Shown in pieces: positions 6,446 to 9,748 of a stretch of 9,748 bases of DNA. The notes below the pieces were generated by a model that searched no databases, was not told the origin of the DNA, and saw only the letters and a program-made list of their open reading frames with translations. The first letter of the stretch is position 1; each line of letters opens with the position of its first letter. A program made the position numbers and the translations under genes. The DNA is from Candidatus Heimdallarchaeota archaeon (GTDB taxonomy: Archaea; Asgardarchaeota; Heimdallarchaeia; Heimdallarchaeales; Heimdallarchaeaceae). Location: positions 1 to 9,748 of the forward strand of contig DAOVRE010000038.1 in NCBI GenBank assembly GCA_030628305.1, given 5' to 3'.

Positions 6446-8992
6446 CTAAACATATGCTTGATAATCATTGTAATTCTCTATTAATTCTAATTTCGTTGTT
6501 TTTAGCAATTTTATAGCTTCTATAGCACCTTTCTTATTCAGAGGTTGATTGTTATTTCCGCATTGATAAGAATAGGTACATCGAGGACACCCATCTATTG
6601 TTTTGCAAGTACATCCCTCAAGAATTTTCAGGGATCTTTCAAAACCATCTTCTAATCTATCATAAAGCAATTTGACTAACCCACTCCCCCCTTTTGCAGC
6701 ATCATAAACAAAAATAGCTCCTGAGCTACCCATTGAGATTCCACCAATTTCTGCACTACCTCCTCCTGTTAACATAGAACTCGATTCAATCAAAACATGT
6801 TCAAGAGCATGGAAGGTTCCACTCATCAGGATTTCTTCTGATAGATCAGGATATTCAGACAAAATCTTAGTTGGTTGGGGAGCAGTGAAAACAAATCCTT
6901 TTGTTTGAAATGAATAAACAATGGGTTCCTCCAGTTCTTTAGTCTCCTTTAGCTTGTTGGTGTAAATTTCACTTATTTTGTATCCTATAACATATTCAGT
7001 TATTTTTAGATCACAATAAGCAACTTCAGCACCCAACACTTGTTTCCTTTCATTTATCTTTATAATAGTAGGTACTGCATATCGTGTCGCAGAGGTTTTG
7101 AGATTAAGTGCTTCGATTTTTTCTAGCGTTATTTCTCCACCACCAAATCTAGAATCATATTTGAAAGATGTCGAACGAAAGTGCTTTCCTCCAAGCAAAT
7201 AAATTGCTCCGGGAAACAGTTCTCTAGCAGCCATAGGCATAGATCTTTCACCCATTCTAATTCCCCTATCACTCTTGATTAAAACGGTGTCACCAATTCC
7301 TCGAATAGAATATGACCGTAATAAATTAAGAATTTCTTTTCTATTTACTGGTCGATAAAGTCTTTCTGAGGTTCGCCGAATAAGATTGTTTTCTTCCAGC
7401 ATTTTAATCATAGAAATGTGTTCAGGAAATTCTTTCTCTTGTAAGGGTTTTTCCAGTATAGAAGCTAAAAGCTGATAATATGAAACAATTTCATTTCTTG
7501 GTTCAATATAGCCTTTTCTTACATCATCGAAATATGTCTCAGGGTATAAACTGTAAAACGTGCTAATTGGATCATCATTCCTAAGTATGAGAGCTCCAAC
7601 AGATTCTTGTCCCTTCCTACCAGCTCTACCAATTCGCTGTATGAAACTAGTTATATCAACAATTGAAGACACAACACCATCTACGTCCCCAATATCGATT
7701 CCTAGTTCGAGTGTAGGTGTTGAAACCAAGGCTTGGAGGTCTCCTCCTTTGAAACGAGTTTCTACTTGATCTCGAAACTCTTTAGTTAAACCAGCACGAT
7801 GAACAGATGATTTAATTCTAGCAGCTTGTAAAAGCAAATTCACAATTTCGGCATTTTTGTGACTGTTTTGGAAACACAATGTTTTATGACCTGAGGACAC
7901 CAATTGGCGAGCAATCTCTGATGTAATTGTATATTGACTTACTCCCCATGGCATAATTATTAGTAAATGTGTTGGAGCTTTTCTTGCTTCCTTCACAGCA
8001 ATTTCTTTTACATCGGTGTCAAACAAGTTACTTGCAAATTCTTTTGCGTTTCCAATGGTAGCTGAGGAACCAATAAATTGTATTTTGTTTTTAACAATCC
8101 TTTGTAATCGTTTTAGAATGAAATATAGATTAGAACCAAATGCACCAACCGCCACATGAATTTCATCAATAATAACGAATTTAACTGTTCGAATTATGTC
8201 TTTGAAACTGTGATTTTTCATGTGAATGTGAAGCATATCTGGGTTAGTTATCAGAATATTTGGAGGATGCTCCATAATTTTTGTTCTGGTCTTCTGTGGG
8301 GTATCTCCATCATAAACTTCACATGTGATACCCAATTTTTTACCATACCGCAATATCTTCCTTTGTTGGTCTTTTGCCAATGCTTTGGTGGGATAAATTA
8401 TAATCACAAACAGACCTCTTCTCATAAGAGGGTGAGGAGATTCCTCTAGAATCTTTGCTAAAACTGGCAGAACAAACGCTTCTGTCTTTCCAGTTCCCGT
8501 AGGGGCCACGATTACAATGTCCTTACCTTTGCTAATAGCTTCAAATGATTCTGATTGGAAAGAATATAATTGGTTTATTCCAAGTTCCTTCAAATAAATC
8601 TGGAAATCTGATGGCAAATTAACTTCAATTTTAGCTATGGGTGGCTTGTTTTGTTTTAAGAATTTGTAATAAATGAGTTCAATATCGGGGTTGTTGATTA
8701 TTTTATTTACAGCTGAAGGAAGTTTTTTTGAATCGTATCCACCTCTTTCAATCATTTGCGTTATTTCTTCATCTGTTTTTCGCTTAAATGAAAATTCCAG
8801 CATTTTATCTTTTCTTCTAGAAGGAGGTAGCATCTCCTTTCTTGTCGTCCTTTTCTTGATTAGTTCATTATAAGCATCATTTATGTTTCCTGATTGGATT
8901 TTTTCAGCGAACCCACAAAAACCGCAGTGAAAACTTACAAGGGAAGCCTTTCCATCTGCAGTTAAAGGTTTATCACAATCAGGGCATTTCAT
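6446..8992 (-). CDS. DEAD/DEAH-box DNA helicase with C-terminal DUF1998-type domain (MrfA/YprA-like)
   Basis: An 848-residue superfamily 2 helicase. The N-terminus is a zinc ribbon (C3-x2-C6-x16-C23-x2-C26). The motor follows: Q-like LYSFQSESF, Walker A APTGTGKT (163-170), Ia YPTKALAKDQ, Ib TNPDMLH, Walker B DEIH (276-279), motif III SAT (310-312), V STPTLELGIDIGDVDG and VI QRIGRAGR (452-459). The C-terminal part has the DUF1998 layout, with HALEHVLIES, a glycine-rich D-A-A-K-GGSGL segment and a cysteine cluster (C794, C796, C802, C805, C811) of the kind that binds zinc in MrfA. MrfA-type enzymes are ATP-driven 3'-5' DNA helicases tied to repair of mitomycin-type damage in Bacillus, and are related to Hrq1. 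It is about 100 residues longer than bacterial MrfA because of the zinc-ribbon extension. It is divergent from the small cysteine-protein gene. A DNA-repair role is inferred from the family. Confidence 0.93.
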   Translation of the reverse strand: MKCPDCDKPLTADGKASLVSFHCGFCGFAEKIQSGNINDAYNELIKKRTTRKEMLPPSRRKDKMLEFSFKRKTDEEITQMIERGGYDSKKLPSAVNKIINNPDIELIYYKFLKQNKPPIAKIEVNLPSDFQIYLKELGINQLYSFQSESFEAISKGKDIVIVAPTGTGKTEAFVLPVLAKILEESPHPLMRRGLFVIIIYPTKALAKDQQRKILRYGKKLGITCEVYDGDTPQKTRTKIMEHPPNILITNPDMLHIHMKNHSFKDIIRTVKFVIIDEIHVAVGAFGSNLYFILKRLQRIVKNKIQFIGSSATIGNAKEFASNLFDTDVKEIAVKEARKAPTHLLIIMPWGVSQYTITSEIARQLVSSGHKTLCFQNSHKNAEIVNLLLQAARIKSSVHRAGLTKEFRDQVETRFKGGDLQALVSTPTLELGIDIGDVDGVVSSIVDITSFIQRIGRAGRKGQESVGALILRNDDPISTFYSLYPETYFDDVRKGYIEPRNEIVSYYQLLASILEKPLQEKEFPEHISMIKMLEENNLIRRTSERLYRPVNRKEILNLLRSYSIRGIGDTVLIKSDRGIRMGERSMPMAARELFPGAIYLLGGKHFRSTSFKYDSRFGGGEITLEKIEALNLKTSATRYAVPTIIKINERKQVLGAEVAYCDLKITEYVIGYKISEIYTNKLKETKELEEPIVYSFQTKGFVFTAPQPTKILSEYPDLSEEILMSGTFHALEHVLIESSSMLTGGGSAEIGGISMGSSGAIFVYDAAKGGSGLVKLLYDRLEDGFERSLKILEGCTCKTIDGCPRCTYSYQCGNNNQPLNKKGAIEAIKLLKTTKLELIENYNDYQAYV

Positions 8993-9021
8993 TCTCGTTT
9001 CTATGCACCTAATTTGTTAAT

Positions 9022-9033
9022 CATTAATAAAGT
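9022..9033 (-). promoter_or_regulatory. TATA-like element for the helicase gene
   Basis: The minus strand reads ACTTTATTAATG. A start about 25 bp downstream would fall near 9002, leaving a leader of only about 10 nt. This agrees with the lack of a well-spaced Shine-Dalgarno site before the helicase ATG; the only AGGTG is about 15 nt away. Confidence 0.35.
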
Positions 9034-9080
9034 TGCAGTGTGAGCATCTTATATCAGCTGAATTTGCCTTCAGAAAGGAT

Positions 9081-9091
9081 ATATTTAAAAT
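9081..9091 (+). promoter_or_regulatory. TATA-like promoter of the small cysteine-protein gene
   Basis: ATATTTAAAAT is close to the archaeal TATA consensus and is preceded by the purine-rich AGAAAGG, a reasonable BRE. The expected start near 9110 gives a leader of about 20 nt holding the AAGGTGA site. It points away from the helicase promoter in the same intergenic region. Confidence 0.55.
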
Positions 9092-9117
9092 AGTTTTAAC
9101 TCTATTCGAAACAAGCT

Positions 9118-9124
9118 AAGGTGA
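9118..9124 (+). promoter_or_regulatory. Shine-Dalgarno site deciding the start of the small cysteine protein
   Basis: AAGGTGA ends 5 nt before the ATG at 9130. The in-frame GTG at 9121 is part of this motif, so the longer reading frame starting there is unlikely. Confidence 0.6.
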
Positions 9125-9129
9125 AAAAA

Positions 9130-9387
9130 ATGTCTACTCCCCGCGCATGCAAATGGAAACAAAGTGTTTCAGGCAAAGCACCTGATGGTTCAATACATAA
9201 AGTCAATTTCCCCTGTAGATTTCCAGACGAAGAACTTACAACTGATTTATGTTCGCTCTGTCTTCAAGGAGATTTATTCTCAATGTTTTACGCTCAGACT
9301 ATGAGTATGAAACAAGGTGCCAATATACAAGAAGAGATTATGGCTTTTCTTAAAAATTTCACATCTGAAGACTTTGACATGAGGTAA
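9130..9387 (+). CDS. Small four-cysteine protein, putative zinc binder
   Basis: I do not recognise this 85-residue protein. Its N-terminal half holds four cysteines, C7, C29, C41 and C44 (C-x21-C-x11-C-x2-C), with H23 between the first two, which suggests a small zinc-binding fold. The C-terminal half (about 46-85) looks helical with an acidic end (TSEDFDM). No signal peptide or membrane segment is seen. It is the only clear plus-strand gene here, with a convincing TATA element and an AAGGTGA site 5 nt before the ATG. It diverges from the helicase, which also has a zinc ribbon, so a shared role or co-regulation is possible but unproven. The strong expression signals make it a credible gene despite its size. 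Confidence 0.7.
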   Translation: MSTPRACKWKQSVSGKAPDGSIHKVNFPCRFPDEELTTDLCSLCLQGDLFSMFYAQTMSMKQGANIQEEIMAFLKNFTSEDFDMR

Positions 9388-9423
9388 ACATATCTGATCA
9401 TTAGTATTCAAAACAGTGATCTA

Positions 9424-9442
9424 AATTTCTCTATTTATTTCT
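9424..9442 (+). terminator. T-rich tract, candidate terminator for the small cysteine-protein gene
   Basis: The plus strand is pyrimidine- and T-rich here (ATTTCTCTATTTATTTCTT), about 37 nt after the stop at 9387 and overlapping the last codons of the convergent gene. It fits a hairpin-free archaeal terminator, but the region is A/T-rich. Confidence 0.35.
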
Positions 9443-9748
9443 TAACTTCGAGATAATCATGGCAATCGACAAAGTGATAGTAATTACTGCTACACTAACC
9501 AGAGGATAGAATAAAGGTAATGAAGAGTAAGTAATTTTTTCATATGTGTCAGATATGGGTATATTTATTGTAAAGATGCTTGAGAAAGTTGACCATATAA
9601 AATAGTTTTGAGAATCTTCATTTATTGATGGAGACAGTTTCATTGATAGTGGAATCTCTAGCGTTGTTGCTGGATTCTCTTGTGTTTCAATAGATTGAAA
9701 ATCTGTTGTAAGTATTTCATAAAGTGATAAATAATTTACTATTAGTGG
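9431..9748 (-). CDS. C-terminal part of a membrane-anchored surface protein (cut by window edge)
   Basis: The frame ending with TAG at 9431-9433 is open without a stop to the right edge of the window, giving 105 residues of a larger protein; an internal ATG at 9643 is probably not the true start. The readable part is a polar, S/T/N/E-rich region that looks extracellular, then one strong hydrophobic segment (LFYPLVSVAVITITLSIAMII) and a short basic tail (SKLRNK). This is the layout of a protein anchored by a single C-terminal helix, with its bulk outside the cell and the lysine/arginine tail inside. No family can be named. It is convergent with the small cysteine-protein gene, 43 bp apart. Confidence 0.6.
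   Translation of the reverse strand, partial: PLIVNYLSLYEILTTDFQSIETQENPATTLEIPLSMKLSPSINEDSQNYFIWSTFSSIFTINIPISDTYEKITYSSLPLFYPLVSVAVITITLSIAMIISKLRNK

Noticed and set aside
9397..9418. GATCA...TGATC inverted repeat between the convergent genes, considered as a hairpin terminator
   Set aside because: The arms are only 5 bp with a long spacer and do not extend. Archaeal termination is better explained by the T-rich tract just downstream.

Overview
The window is AT-rich and most likely comes from an archaeon, with the Asgard group the best guess. The archaeal signs are a class III (prepilin-type) signal on a pilin-like protein, TATA-like elements about 25 bp before inferred transcript starts, Shine-Dalgarno motifs built on GGTGAT, and T-tracts without hairpins as candidate terminators. 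The Asgard hint is a canonical Ras/Rab/Arf-type small GTPase plus a second, degenerate GTPase-domain protein within about 5.5 kb. The lineage cannot be fixed from sequence alone.

Layout: nearly everything is on the minus strand, so transcription reads from high to low coordinates. At the left edge is the N-terminus of a secreted protein (1-151) with a TATA-like box, a perfect 8-bp inverted repeat near the expected transcript start, and a good Shine-Dalgarno site. Next are a canonical small GTPase with a C-terminal four-heptad coiled coil (323-1054), an M20 metallopeptidase/deacylase with all expected active-site residues (1139-2458), a pilin-like protein with its own promoter and T-tract terminator (2559-3128), and a polytopic, GT-C-like membrane protein (3215-4843). 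Then come a fusion of a putative winged-helix domain to a degenerate G domain (4921-5826), a 138-residue protein of unknown function (5915-6331), and an MrfA/YprA-type DEAD/DEAH helicase with an N-terminal zinc ribbon and a C-terminal cysteine cluster (6446-8992). Across a 137-bp divergent intergenic region lies the only clear plus-strand gene, an 85-residue four-cysteine protein (9130-9387). The right edge carries the C-terminus of a membrane-anchored surface protein (9431-9748).

How the genes may work together: the genes are separated by 77 to 137 bp and several have their own promoter-like element, so this is a run of co-oriented genes rather than a tight operon. Plausible links are the GT-C-like protein with the pilin, which carries two N-X-S/T sequons; the pseudo-GTPase fusion with the 138-residue protein beside it; and the divergent helicase and cysteine-protein pair. 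These links are inferred from position only. No intergenic stretch exceeds 300 bases, and I saw no tRNA, rRNA, CRISPR array or insertion sequence.
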